A stretch of DNA of 64,000 bases from Tateyamaria sp. syn59 (lineage in GTDB: Bacteria; Pseudomonadota; Alphaproteobacteria; Rhodobacterales; Rhodobacteraceae). Every line of letters begins with the position of its first letter. The stretch's first letter is position 1. The stretch is taken from contig NZ_VCBA01000015.1 in the NCBI RefSeq assembly GCF_007995245.1, forward strand, positions 1-64,000. The letters are read 5' to 3'. The notes under the pieces are model-generated. The model ran no database searches. It was not told the origin of the DNA and saw only the letters and a list, made by a program, of their open reading frames with translations. The translations under genes were made by a program, and so were the position numbers. Shown piece after piece: positions 23,619 through 32,706 of the stretch.

Positions 23619-26075
23619 TCAGAACAGGATCGCGTCGCTCACATCCTGCAGGAAGGCGTTGCCAAGGTTCTGGTGATCGTCGAGTTCCAGCGTCAGACCC
23701 TCAAGCGTGACCTGAAGGGTGTTTGCGTCGCTCCAGATCAGATGCTGTGTGACCCAGTCCTCTTCGCTTTGCCCCCCTGACAGCAGGTCCAGCGCTCGAA
23801 AATCGAGCCAGTCCCCGTCAAAGTCGGTGATCCGGTCGGTGCTGTTGTCCAGATCGCCCGCGCGGAAGATGAAGACATCCGCGCCTTCGCCGCCTGCCAT
23901 CGTGTCGTTGCCTTCACCGCCATAGATGCGATCCCGGCCGGCCCCGCCGTCGATCAGGTCATCGCCCCGGTGCGCGTTGATGTAGTCGCGCCCGTCGCCG
24001 CCGTTCACAACATCATCGCCAGACCCGGACCGGATGCGGTCATCCCCCGCATCACCGGACACCACGTCGTTGCCGGTGCCAGCATTGATATCGTCGTTGC
24101 CGGTGCCACCTCTGATCTGATCGTCCCCCGATCCACCTTCAAGCGTATCGGTGCCTGTGCCGCCATCAAGCGTGTCATCACCTGATCCGCCGTTTAGCAG
24201 GTCATCGCCCGCGCCGCCCATGAGATGGTCAGATTGCGCACCGCCAGACAGTGCATCGTCACCTTCCCCAGCGGCCAGAACATCGTCACCAGATCCACCC
24301 GAAAGCGTATCATCCCCGATGCCGCCGCTAAGCGTGTCGTGCCCGGCAGAGCCGTCCAACAGGTCGTTGCCTTCACCACCAGACAGAATGTCGTCATCCT
24401 CTGGCAGCAGGTTGCCGAATTGATCATAGCGCAGGCCGTTTTCGTCATAGGTGGATATTACCCCACCGCCTTGATCAGGCCCGGCACCGCCATAGAGCGT
24501 GTCATCCTGCGCACCGCCATCCAAATTATCTCCGCGCGAGCTGCCGATCAACAGGTCCTCGCCAATACCGCCCTGAATGGTGTCCTGGCCCGCGTTCCCG
24601 TCGATCACGTCGTCATAGGAATTTGCCGCGTCCTCGGTCAGCACCAGATCAGGCGAGTCGATCAGCACAACGGCACCCGCATCAACGGAAGTAAACGGAT
24701 CAATCGCGCGCGGGTCAAAGGCACCGTCGTTCGAATAGGACCGAGGCGCATCTGCAACCAGCACCAAAACGATCTCGCCCGTGTCGGCGTTGATATCGAC
24801 GCGATAGATGCCGCCAGACGACGGCGTGCTGTCATCCATATCATGATCACCACTGTTGCCGCCCACATAAAGCGTGCCATCCCGGTCCACCACGGCGGCC
24901 CCAAAGGTCACACGCGGCGCGCCTTCGTGGAATTCGCCATCAATGATGGTGCCGGAGATATCCATGGTCGAGAATTGAGGCTCCCCTCCTTCGGAAACGC
25001 CAGAGACGTCCACGGTGAAGAGCTGCGCTATGCCGCCTTCCTGCGCCGGGCTGACAACACCGCGAAAGACCTGCGCCTCTGCGTCAAACGCCAGATCCCA
25101 GACCCGGTCTGTCACCAGATCATGCTCGAAACGGTAGACAGTTGTCACCGGGTTGCCGTCTGCATCAAACTGGTCCACGTCGATCACGGACACTCGGTCC
25201 ATCGACGAATGGAACGACCACAGGTTGCCCTGATCGTCAAAATCCCCGGTCCAGGCACGATAGGGGCTTTCGCCGAGACGGTAAGAATTGCCTTCAGCGT
25301 CCAGCATCACGATGTCGGTCTGCGCCACCGCGTTGCCAAGGCTGTCGACGCCATTGCGCACTGCCACGCCATAAAACAGGTCGTCTTCCTGATTGAATCC
25401 AAGGCTGTTCACAACCACGCTCGCATCCGCCCCAAGCTGGGAATAGCTTTCGCTGGCCGGATCAAAAGCAAACATCGTGCCGTTAATGATCTGGTAGATG
25501 TAAGGCTGGCCTGCAACAACCGCGCGCACCTCCAGCTCTTCCCCGCCGATGGTCACGCCCCGGTCGTAAGACAGGATAGGGCCATCGTCGTGGATAGTCG
25601 GGCCGGCATCGTTTTCGGATTCCGAGGCCCGGAACGTCAAAACACCTTCACCTCCCGTCCCTGCGAAGCTGACTTGATGGGCCTGAAAATCACCAGAGTT
25701 GGTGTCGAAGCTGTCGATCACCTCGCCGTTCCAGAGAACCTCGACAAGACCGGAAAGTGTGCCGCCTGAAACGTTTGATGCAACGTCAAAAGACAGCGTG
25801 TACGTGCTGCCTTCGAGGGTCTGAACCGATTGGCTCATTTCCTGCGCGGCACCGTTTTGGTGCACCTGCCAGGCACCATCTTGCCCGTATTGTGCAAAGG
25901 TCAGCGCGTCCGAGACGTCGGTGATCAGGTTTTCGCCGGGGGTGTCTCCGACAAGGATGTCGTTGCCAGCGCCGCCGGAAATTGTGTCGTCGCCTGCAAG
26001 GCCGGTGATGAGGTCAGATTGGCTCGATCCAGTCAAATTGTCATGCTGATCGGTGCCCAGAAGTGTCTGTGACAT
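23619..26075 (-). CDS. RTX exoprotein linked to the alginate-like locus
   Basis: An 818-residue acidic protein without a Sec signal. It begins with a short RTX-like block (~8-45, DNLTGSSQSD, GDDTISGGAGNDILVGD). A lectin/jelly-roll-like segment (~55-150) and a propeller-like segment (~165-480, with QPYIYQIINGTMFAFDP, DDQGNLWSFHS and GTLYVGGNSGDHDMDD) follow, then a long RTX repeat array (~500-740) and a C-terminal export region ending SDAILF. There is no parallel-beta-helix epimerase module, so it is not an AlgE-type mannuronan epimerase by sequence. AAGGAA precedes the ATG. It follows algD by 53 bp on the same strand and is probably co-transcribed with it. This suggests a matrix or capsule-associated protein. 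Secretion is probably type I. Confidence 0.85.
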   Translation of the reverse strand: MSQTLLGTDQHDNLTGSSQSDLITGLAGDDTISGGAGNDILVGDTPGENLITDVSDALTFAQYGQDGAWQVHQNGAAQEMSQSVQTLEGSTYTLSFDVASNVSGGTLSGLVEVLWNGEVIDSFDTNSGDFQAHQVSFAGTGGEGVLTFRASESENDAGPTIHDDGPILSYDRGVTIGGEELEVRAVVAGQPYIYQIINGTMFAFDPASESYSQLGADASVVVNSLGFNQEDDLFYGVAVRNGVDSLGNAVAQTDIVMLDAEGNSYRLGESPYRAWTGDFDDQGNLWSFHSSMDRVSVIDVDQFDADGNPVTTVYRFEHDLVTDRVWDLAFDAEAQVFRGVVSPAQEGGIAQLFTVDVSGVSEGGEPQFSTMDISGTIIDGEFHEGAPRVTFGAAVVDRDGTLYVGGNSGDHDMDDSTPSSGGIYRVDINADTGEIVLVLVADAPRSYSNDGAFDPRAIDPFTSVDAGAVVLIDSPDLVLTEDAANSYDDVIDGNAGQDTIQGGIGEDLLIGSSRGDNLDGGAQDDTLYGGAGPDQGGGVISTYDENGLRYDQFGNLLPEDDDILSGGEGNDLLDGSAGHDTLSGGIGDDTLSGGSGDDVLAAGEGDDALSGGAQSDHLMGGAGDDLLNGGSGDDTLDGGTGTDTLEGGSGDDQIRGGTGNDDINAGTGNDVVSGDAGDDRIRSGSGDDVVNGGDGRDYINAHRGDDLIDGGAGRDRIYGGEGNDTMAGGEGADVFIFRAGDLDNSTDRITDFDGDWLDFRALDLLSGGQSEEDWVTQHLIWSDANTLQVTLEGLTLELDDHQNLGNAFLQDVSDAILF

Positions 26076-26128
26076 GGGGTGTTCCTTTGATTTGAACGTT
26101 TGGGTTTGAGGGGAAGGCGGGGCTGCTG

Positions 26129-27523
26129 TTACCAGCCGATCCCGTCGTAGGTGCCCTTGGCAGGGCGTTCCGGCGTCAGCCGAACAAGATCGATCACGGG
26201 GCAGTCCGCGCTCAGGGCGGCCTCCACGTAGTCATCGTTGCGTTGGGTCACGATCAGGGCGTCGACGGCGCCGGTCACATCCGCGAGGTCATCGCGCAAC
26301 ATGCCAGGCAAGTGCTCTGCCATGTCCTGCAGCCCCTGGCTGCCGTTCTGAACATAGGCCAACTGGCCCTCCAACGGTGTTTCCGGCGAAATGGCAGGGT
26401 CATGGATGACCACATCGACACCTTCGGCGCGCAGATCCGCGATGACCTCCAGTATCGGGCTTTCGCGCAAATCGTCGGTGCCGGGTTTGAACGCCAGCCC
26501 CAGCACGCCAACCTTTTTTGCACCCGTCTTGCGCACCATTTCGGTCGCTTCCGCGATGTGGCAGTCGTTTGACGTGCCAAGATGCTGAATGAGCGGCAGA
26601 TCAACGCCGAGGTTTTCGGCAATATGGGCCACCGCACGGACTTCCTTGGGCAGACAAGACCCGCCATAGGCAAAGCCGGGCTTGAGATAATAGGGCGACA
26701 GGTTCAGCTTGGTGTCCTGGACAAAGACGTCCATGACCTCGTGACTGTCGACACCCAGCGGCTTGCACAGACGCCCCACTTCGTTGGCAAAGGTCACCTT
26801 GGTCGCATGCCAGACGTTGTCGATGTATTTCACCATCTCGGCAGTTTCGATCGACGTGATGACCGGGGCCGCGTCCACCGGTGCGTAGATCCGCGCGAGT
26901 ATGTTCGCAGAGCGATCACAGGTCGCACCAATCACGGTTTTAGGCGGCTCGTGGAAGTCGGCCACGGCCACACCTTCTCGCAGAAACTCGGGGTTGAATG
27001 CGATGCCGAAGTCATCGCCCAGCACCTTGCCCGACATCTTTTCGATGATCGGGGCCATCACCTTCATCGTGGCCCCCGGCGGGATCGAACAGCGCATGAC
27101 CACCGTGTGAAAGCCATCTTTCTGCGCGATGCCCACACCAATCGAGCGCGCGGCGGATTCGATGTAGCGGTAGTCGCACCCGCCGTCCGCTGCTGTGGGC
27201 GTGCCAACGCTGACAAAGGTCACATCAGTATCGCGCACTGCATAGGCCAGATCATCCGTTGTGGTAATCAGGCCGTTTTCCACGCCCTCCGACAACAGCT
27301 CGCCCAGACGATCTTCGTGGATGGGTGAACGGCCAGCGCCAACATCTGCGATCTTGGTCTGGTCTAAGTCCACACCGACGACACGGTGGCCAAGGCTCGA
27401 CAGGCAGGCGGTCGACACAGCGCCGACGTAGCCAAGGCCAACGATGCTGATAGCCGGTTTCTCTTCGATGACGCGCAGGGCGACTGGGGTTGCGGGTGCA
27501 GTAGCAAAAGGTGTCAGATCCAT
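26129..27523 (-). CDS. algD: GDP-mannose 6-dehydrogenase (AlgD-like)
   Basis: A 464-residue member of the UDP-glucose/GDP-mannose dehydrogenase family. It has an N-terminal Rossmann domain (ISIVGLGYVGAVSTACLSSLGH), a central domain with EFLREGVAVADF and KYIDNVWHATKVTFANEVG, the catalytic cysteine in GFAYGGSCLPKEVRA, and a C-terminal NAD/UDP-binding domain (VGVLGLAFKPGTDDLRESP). GFAYGGSCLPKEVRA resembles the Pseudomonas AlgD motif, and the adjacent manC, alg8 and alg44 homologues support GDP-mannose as substrate. It oxidises GDP-mannose to GDP-mannuronate, the committed alginate precursor. A terminator separates it from manC, so it has its own promoter in 27524-27690; the RTX gene follows 53 bp downstream. 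UDP-glucose dehydrogenase is the less likely alternative. Confidence 0.88.
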   Translation of the reverse strand: MDLTPFATAPATPVALRVIEEKPAISIVGLGYVGAVSTACLSSLGHRVVGVDLDQTKIADVGAGRSPIHEDRLGELLSEGVENGLITTTDDLAYAVRDTDVTFVSVGTPTAADGGCDYRYIESAARSIGVGIAQKDGFHTVVMRCSIPPGATMKVMAPIIEKMSGKVLGDDFGIAFNPEFLREGVAVADFHEPPKTVIGATCDRSANILARIYAPVDAAPVITSIETAEMVKYIDNVWHATKVTFANEVGRLCKPLGVDSHEVMDVFVQDTKLNLSPYYLKPGFAYGGSCLPKEVRAVAHIAENLGVDLPLIQHLGTSNDCHIAEATEMVRKTGAKKVGVLGLAFKPGTDDLRESPILEVIADLRAEGVDVVIHDPAISPETPLEGQLAYVQNGSQGLQDMAEHLPGMLRDDLADVTGAVDALIVTQRNDDYVEAALSADCPVIDLVRLTPERPAKGTYDGIGW

Positions 27524-27689
27524 CTCAGTTCTAGCTCCATCCAGGGTTTTTCACTTTCTGCACCCCTTCTAAAATATTGTTTTTGCTTTATGTTTTGGGG
27601 GAATGGATAGGAAGGGCGGCAAAGGGCTTGCCGGACTATCCTTTCGCATGGTGCCCGCTCACCCATCGAGAACGCGCAGCATGGCGCAC

Positions 27690-27725
27690 AAAAAAGACCC
27701 CCCGGTGGTGGTGAACCGGGGGGCC
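27690..27725 (-). terminator. Strong intrinsic terminator after manC
   Basis: CCCCCCGG (27698-27705) pairs with CCGGGGGG (27716-27723) around a 10-base loop. On the minus strand it is followed by TC and six Ts (27691-27696), a textbook Rho-independent terminator 65 bp after the manC stop. It shows that algD-RTX forms a separate transcription unit. Confidence 0.85.
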
Positions 27726-27787
27726 TCTGACGGCCAGATGAGAGAGTTGAGTGGAGCCGCCTGGCCGATATCTTGAAGGGGTGTGCG

Positions 27788-29203
27788 TCAGGCCGCAGAG
27801 GCCTCCGCGCGGGCGTAGATGTCTTCGTAGCGCACGATGTCATCTTCGCCGAGGTAGCAACCCGATTGCACTTCGATCAGCGTGAGCGACAGCTTGCCCG
27901 GATTGGACAGTCGGTGCACCGCGCCCAGCGGAATGTAGGTGCTTTCGTTCTCGGTCTTCAGCATGTCCTCGCCGTCCACATGCACGATGGCCGAGCCTTC
28001 TACGACCGTCCAATGCTCTGACCGGTGATGGTGGGATTGCAGGCTCAGCTGTGCACCAGGCTTGACCACGATCCGCTTGACCTGAAAGCGCGGGCCGAGG
28101 GCCAGGGTTTCGTAGTGGCCCCAGGGACGATGGCACCTTGAGAACTCGGTCGCCTGTTTGGCGTCCTGCGCTTTCAGGGTGCCCAAGACTTCCTTCACGC
28201 GCTGGCTGTCGTCAGTTTTGGCCACGAGGATCGCATCGCCCGTGACAATCGCGGTAATCCCGTCCAGACCCAGCCCTACAAGGGCGGTGTCCCCATCCGA
28301 GCGCAGCAGCGTATCGGTGCAATCCATGGCGGTCGCGTTGCCTTGGGTGACATTGCCGCCTGCGTCCTGATCGCCTTCACGCCAGACCGCATCCCAAGAC
28401 CCCATGTCGGACCATCCGCAATCCATGGGCACCACCGCCAGATCGTGATGTTTTTCCATGATCGCATAGTCGACCGAGATATCTTCGACCCGGCCCCAGG
28501 GCTCTTCCGCCAGGCGGATGAAGTCGAGGTCGCGTTCCGCGTTGGCGAGTGCGCCATGGCACGGCAGCATCATCTGCGGGGCGTAGCGGTCAAAGGCGTT
28601 GATCAGCGTGTCAACGCGGGCCATGAACATGCCGCCGTTCCACAGATACTTGCCGGTTGCGATCATCTCTGCGGCGCGCTCTGCGTCGGGCTTTTCGACG
28701 AATGACAACAGCGGCTGTGCGTCAGCACCGGCGTCGATGGCTTGCGCCAGTTCAAGGTAGCCAAAACCTGTCTCGGGCCGTGTCGGGCGGCTGCCGAAGG
28801 TGACGATGCGGCCCTTGGTTGCGGCCTTTTCGCCTGCGTCCAACGCAGCCTTGAAGCCCGCGTCATCGGCAACAGTGTGGTCAGACGGGCAGATCAGAAG
28901 AACCCGCTCAGGCGTGTCCGCGTGCATCAGCGCAGCCGTCAGGATCGGTGCGGCCGTATTGCGGCCCTGAGGTTCGATGACAATCTGTTGCAGCGCGCGA
29001 CCTGCTGCCTGCTCGGCGGCGATAAAGCGATAGTCATTGCCGGTGATGACCACAGGGGCCTCAAGGTGTGACAGCCGGTCCAGCGTGGCCTGATAGAGGC
29101 TCTGATCACCGGTCAGATCGGTAAATTGCTTGGGGTATGCCTTGCGGCTGACAGGCCAAAGACGGGTGCCGGTGCCACCGGCCAGGATGATAGGAGTGAT
29201 CAT
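27788..29203 (-). CDS. manC: Mannose-1-phosphate guanylyltransferase / mannose-6-phosphate isomerase
   Basis: A 471-residue bifunctional enzyme of the AlgA/ManC type. The N-terminal nucleotidyltransferase (about 1-340) has the pyrophosphorylase motif GGTGTRLWPVSRKAYPKQF, and FVEKPDAERA follows. The C-terminal type II PMI cupin (~355-465) has PWGHYETL, HHHRSEHWTVVEG and the metal-binding region up to YIPLGAVHRLSNPG. It converts fructose-6-P to mannose-6-P and mannose-1-P to GDP-mannose. The ATG at 29203 has GGAG upstream; the TTG seven codons earlier is less likely. It is separated from the alg8-like gene by 291 bp containing a hairpin, and followed by a strong terminator. It supplies GDP-mannose to AlgD. 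Confidence 0.92.
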   Translation of the reverse strand: MITPIILAGGTGTRLWPVSRKAYPKQFTDLTGDQSLYQATLDRLSHLEAPVVITGNDYRFIAAEQAAGRALQQIVIEPQGRNTAAPILTAALMHADTPERVLLICPSDHTVADDAGFKAALDAGEKAATKGRIVTFGSRPTRPETGFGYLELAQAIDAGADAQPLLSFVEKPDAERAAEMIATGKYLWNGGMFMARVDTLINAFDRYAPQMMLPCHGALANAERDLDFIRLAEEPWGRVEDISVDYAIMEKHHDLAVVPMDCGWSDMGSWDAVWREGDQDAGGNVTQGNATAMDCTDTLLRSDGDTALVGLGLDGITAIVTGDAILVAKTDDSQRVKEVLGTLKAQDAKQATEFSRCHRPWGHYETLALGPRFQVKRIVVKPGAQLSLQSHHHRSEHWTVVEGSAIVHVDGEDMLKTENESTYIPLGAVHRLSNPGKLSLTLIEVQSGCYLGEDDIVRYEDIYARAEASAA

Positions 29204-29417
29204 TGTGCAAGCTCCACTTTGCAAGAATTGTTTTCGATGAGGCAGGTGTAACCTGCTGATTCACCGAAATCTTCTGAGCGGAGGGATGGTTTCCGGCGCT
29301 TTGGGTGAGCAGGAGGTCTCGAAAGTATAGGGGGCATTCACCTTGCAAATGAGCGTGCCGCGTTCGAACCGAAGGGTGGGCGAGAAACGCCAATCCCGTG
29401 GGGGCGGTTCGGTCGCT

Positions 29418-29436
29418 GCCCGTGCACAGCACGGGC
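29418..29436 (-). promoter_or_regulatory. Hairpin between alg8-like gene and manC
   Basis: GCCCGTGC (29418-29425) and GCACGGGC (29429-29436) form an 8-bp stem with a 3-base loop in the gap between alg8-like and manC. No U-run follows. It may be a stabiliser or attenuator within the operon. The rest of the ~290-bp gap shows no gene. Confidence 0.45.
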
Positions 29437-29494
29437 ATGATGCGTTTTCATTGACGAACGACAATAGCCGGAAGATGGTGGTAAATTCTGCCTG

Positions 29495-31069
29495 TCAAAA
29501 CGGCAGCGCCATCACCCCGGAGTAAAGCGCCAGCCCGTAGACAAACCCGGTCACCGTCGTCACCAGCTGAAATTTGGCCATCCAGCCTTGCAGCCGCTGG
29601 CCGTCCCCGGCGGACTGATTGCCCCGGTTTGACCACTTCTGCTTGGACAGATGGAAGATCATGAAGATCTTCACAGAGGCGTTGATCACCTGATTGAGGT
29701 ATAAGATCACCGGCCAGCTCAAATCGATCCGCAACGAATAGCGGAACAGAAACAGGCACAGCAGGACCCGGCTGAAAAGCACCCAGACCAGGCAATTCCA
29801 GATGTAGATGGGCTCGGCCAGTGATACCAACACCGCCATCACCGGACTGACCATCATTGTCCACATCGCCAGACGCTGATCGACAAGGCACCACCATATG
29901 AAGGGGTTCACCTTGCGCGGTCCTAGTGCAATGGCGCGCTGGCCGTTGCGCAGCATGTTGCCGGACCAGCGGCGGAAGTTCTGGACCATGCGGCCCAGGC
30001 CGTTCTCCTTAATCACCTCGATGGTGTAGACGGTCGCGTCGGGCACATAGCACATCTTCGCGTCGCGGGTCAGCATGTGGTACCAGGTCGATTTGTCATC
30101 GCCCGACAAAAACCGGAAACGGCCCCACAGCCAGTGGTCCAGATGGTCCGCCTCAATCGTACGAATGAACTTCTCAGACAACATGTGTTCGGCTCGGAAC
30201 ACCGACATGCGGCCTGTGAGGGTCAGCACCTTGCCCGCCAGCGCGTGGCTTTGCATCGCCAAACGACGCTGCGCAAAGCGCATGTCGAGCCAGGACGCGA
30301 TCCACTGGGGGCCGTAGCAGATCACCTCTTCATCCGTGGTTAGCGCCTGCAACTCAGGGTCCGCGCCAAACATGCTCAGCGTCTTTTCCAGCACGTCCTC
30401 GCCATAAAGCGCGTCCCCGTCCATGAAGATCACCAGATCGTCGGGGTGCACGCCATTGCGGTTGATCGCGCGCAGGATCATGCCAATGGCCATCCGCTTG
30501 CCCGGCTGGTTCTGGCGCAGGAACACCAGTTTCGCGAGCTCATCAGGGATATCGGCGGCGTGCGTGCGCACGAACTCGGTGATGATCTGTTCGTCGTAGT
30601 ACGTCCCTGTCCCGATATAAAGCGTCGTCGGGATCCGCTCGCGCCGGATCTGGCCGAGGATGGAGCCGATGACCCGCTTGGTGATCGCCGGTTCTTCGTA
30701 GTAGGTGGTCATCTGGATGTGCAGGCGACGGGGGCGCCAGCCGTCGGCCCAAAGCGCAGAGGCCCGGGCGCGAGTGCCGGGCCAGACGCGGCGGGCATAG
30801 ATTTCGGCGCGCACCGCATGGGTGAACCACCAGCCAAAGCGCCAGATGCCCAGCGTGCCAAGCATTAGCGTCACGTGCATTGTTGTCGGGACAAAGTAGC
30901 GGTTCGGCATATGTGTGAGCAGCCAGACCAGCAGAGTGAAGAGTGCCGCAAAGCCAAAGATCTGCCGCCATGACCACCGCGCGCGGCCCTGCCCCTTGAG
31001 CTCCACAAGAGTTTGCAGGCGACCCGTCAGGTCCTTGTCGAACTCATAATCGCTTTCAGGCGCAGACAT
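29495..31069 (-). CDS. alg8: Alg8-like processive glycosyltransferase
   Basis: A 524-residue inner-membrane GT2 synthase. Two N-terminal membrane segments (~33-85) are followed by a cytoplasmic catalytic domain (~110-390) with the substrate-binding DGD (FMDGDALYGED), the TTDEEV segment, the catalytic region DHLDHWLWGRFRFLSGDDK and the Q(x)xRW motif (QNFRRWSGNMLRN). Several C-terminal membrane helices (~400-500) complete it. The overall layout and motifs match Alg8, the polymannuronate synthase using GDP-mannuronate. The gene starts 15 bp after the alg44-like gene and precedes manC and algD, as expected for one pathway. Hyaluronan- or cellulose-type synthases are possible by fold but less likely by context. 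Confidence 0.85.
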   Translation of the reverse strand: MSAPESDYEFDKDLTGRLQTLVELKGQGRARWSWRQIFGFAALFTLLVWLLTHMPNRYFVPTTMHVTLMLGTLGIWRFGWWFTHAVRAEIYARRVWPGTRARASALWADGWRPRRLHIQMTTYYEEPAITKRVIGSILGQIRRERIPTTLYIGTGTYYDEQIITEFVRTHAADIPDELAKLVFLRQNQPGKRMAIGMILRAINRNGVHPDDLVIFMDGDALYGEDVLEKTLSMFGADPELQALTTDEEVICYGPQWIASWLDMRFAQRRLAMQSHALAGKVLTLTGRMSVFRAEHMLSEKFIRTIEADHLDHWLWGRFRFLSGDDKSTWYHMLTRDAKMCYVPDATVYTIEVIKENGLGRMVQNFRRWSGNMLRNGQRAIALGPRKVNPFIWWCLVDQRLAMWTMMVSPVMAVLVSLAEPIYIWNCLVWVLFSRVLLCLFLFRYSLRIDLSWPVILYLNQVINASVKIFMIFHLSKQKWSNRGNQSAGDGQRLQGWMAKFQLVTTVTGFVYGLALYSGVMALPF

Positions 31070-31084
31070 CAGTTCACCTCCGCC

Positions 31085-32470
31085 CTAGTGAATCCACTCC
31101 GGGACCCAGGCGCGCCGGATGCGCAGGTCCACGGGACTGAGCGGGGTCAGCTGGGTCTGTGGCGGGGTGGCAACGGTAACAATCAGGCCGAAACCCCGCT
31201 TGGCAGCACTTTCGTCGACCCCCGCCACAACGGTCAGAACCTCACCTTCAAACTGCTGAGGGCCTTCCGGCGTTGGCACCGTCATCTGCGCCGTCATGCC
31301 GGGGGCCAGGCGGGTCAGGTGCGCCTCATCCACCCAGGTGCGGATGGTGCGGGGCGCATTTTCCTCGACCACCGCAAGGGGCGTGCCGCGGGCCACATGC
31401 ATGTCTTGCAAGGCCGTCACATCCCGAACGGTGCCTGCGACCTGCGCCTTGATGTCCAAGAGCCGTGCATCAGCCTTGGCGATACCGACTGCCCGCTTGG
31501 CGCGACGCACGTCCTCTTTGCGGGCATTGCGCGTGGCAACCAGATCTGCGCGGATGTCATGGTAGTCGCCCGACCGCAGGCTGCGCCCGTCTTCGAGCGC
31601 ACGCACGGCGGCCCTTATTGCGTCAACGTCGGCCTGCGGGCCTGGTATATGCCGCTCCCCCTGACGCGCCAGCGCAGCTTCAAGCTGAGCCTCCAGCGTC
31701 TCCAGAACCTGCGGATAGGTCGCCTCATGCTTGCGCAACAGGGCGCGGGCCTCTGTCAAGGCGTGTTCCTTATCGTTGAGCGCGCGGCGGGCATCATCCA
31801 GACGCCCCTCGCGGCGTGGATCGGACATGCGGATCAGCGTGTCACCCCGTGCAACACTGTCACCCACTTGCACCATGATCTTGTCGATATAGGCGGGTGC
31901 CGTCGACACATGGGTGACTTCGGGGGCAATCACCCGGGCCTGCACCGTCGGAATGGTCATGACCCGCAAGATCACGCTTTGACCCAGCAGGCCAAAGATC
32001 AAAACGGCCGCCGCGAGATAGGTCAGAAGCGCCTTGACCAACCTGAATGCGCGAGACGGAACATGTGCGGTGGCAGCGGCTTCCTCCTCTTCCGTTTCGC
32101 CCATCGGCACCAGATCAACCGGAGTATCAAGTGCGGTAATCATGTCTTGCGTGCTGGCCATGCGACCGGACAGCAGGTTCGAATGAAACAGCGCCAACAC
32201 CTCACGCTGCCGAACGGTCAGATCTTCGAAGGCATAGAAGTCTCCACTGGCATCTGCTGAAAGCTTCACCGGAAAGCCCAGATCAATTCCCTGGAAGGGG
32301 ATGCTCAGGGTTCCGCGCGTTGGGAAAACGTCCATACCCTCTGGCTTGCAAACGCCGCTCACGCACCATGCGTCAATCACCACATCCGGCTGATCAGCGA
32401 CCCGCAGTTTCAGCGGGGCCCGCGCAAAGAAGGTCAACTCCTTGTGCGGTGGTTCATGTACGATCTCCAT
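31085..32470 (-). CDS. alg44: Alg44-like PilZ / HlyD-fold copolymerase
   Basis: A 461-residue protein with Alg44 architecture: an N-terminal PilZ-like domain (~8-110), one membrane segment (~145-166) and a periplasmic HlyD-like adaptor region with a coiled coil (~205-330) and lipoyl-type strands (IDKIMVQVGDSVARGDTL, VDEAHLTRLAPGMTAQMTVP). Alg44 binds c-di-GMP and activates Alg8. Here the usual RxxxR and [D/N]xSxxG motifs of PilZ are not evident (KELTFFARAPLKLRV and DAWCVSGVC at those places), so c-di-GMP binding is uncertain. The ATG at 32470 has AAGGG seven bases upstream, but the frame is open up to 32656 and an ATG at 32509 is possible. It is divergent from the algC-like gene. Confidence 0.78.
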   Translation of the reverse strand: MEIVHEPPHKELTFFARAPLKLRVADQPDVVIDAWCVSGVCKPEGMDVFPTRGTLSIPFQGIDLGFPVKLSADASGDFYAFEDLTVRQREVLALFHSNLLSGRMASTQDMITALDTPVDLVPMGETEEEEAAATAHVPSRAFRLVKALLTYLAAAVLIFGLLGQSVILRVMTIPTVQARVIAPEVTHVSTAPAYIDKIMVQVGDSVARGDTLIRMSDPRREGRLDDARRALNDKEHALTEARALLRKHEATYPQVLETLEAQLEAALARQGERHIPGPQADVDAIRAAVRALEDGRSLRSGDYHDIRADLVATRNARKEDVRRAKRAVGIAKADARLLDIKAQVAGTVRDVTALQDMHVARGTPLAVVEENAPRTIRTWVDEAHLTRLAPGMTAQMTVPTPEGPQQFEGEVLTVVAGVDESAAKRGFGLIVTVATPPQTQLTPLSPVDLRIRRAWVPEWIH

Positions 32471-32706
32471 TCTCGTGCCCTTTGTCGGCTCCAACTCGAG
32501 GCCCTGCATAAAGGGCGCGGGTGCCGGCACGACAGGTCCCAACAGGGTAAGTTCAGGCGTAAAGGGACAGCGCCCTATCCTTTGGTAGAGTCCCCCTATC
32601 CCACCTGCACCCGTTGCGAGTTCATTCGCATAAGACGCAATGATTTCATTTATCAAACGGGCCTGGGCGTTCTAGGAGCGGTTCAAGCGCTTTTGTGGAG
32701 TATGCG

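Noticed and set aside
23619-26075. AlgE-type mannuronan C5-epimerase
   Set aside because: RTX repeats are present, but there is no parallel-beta-helix catalytic module or its motif; only the position near algD hinted at it.
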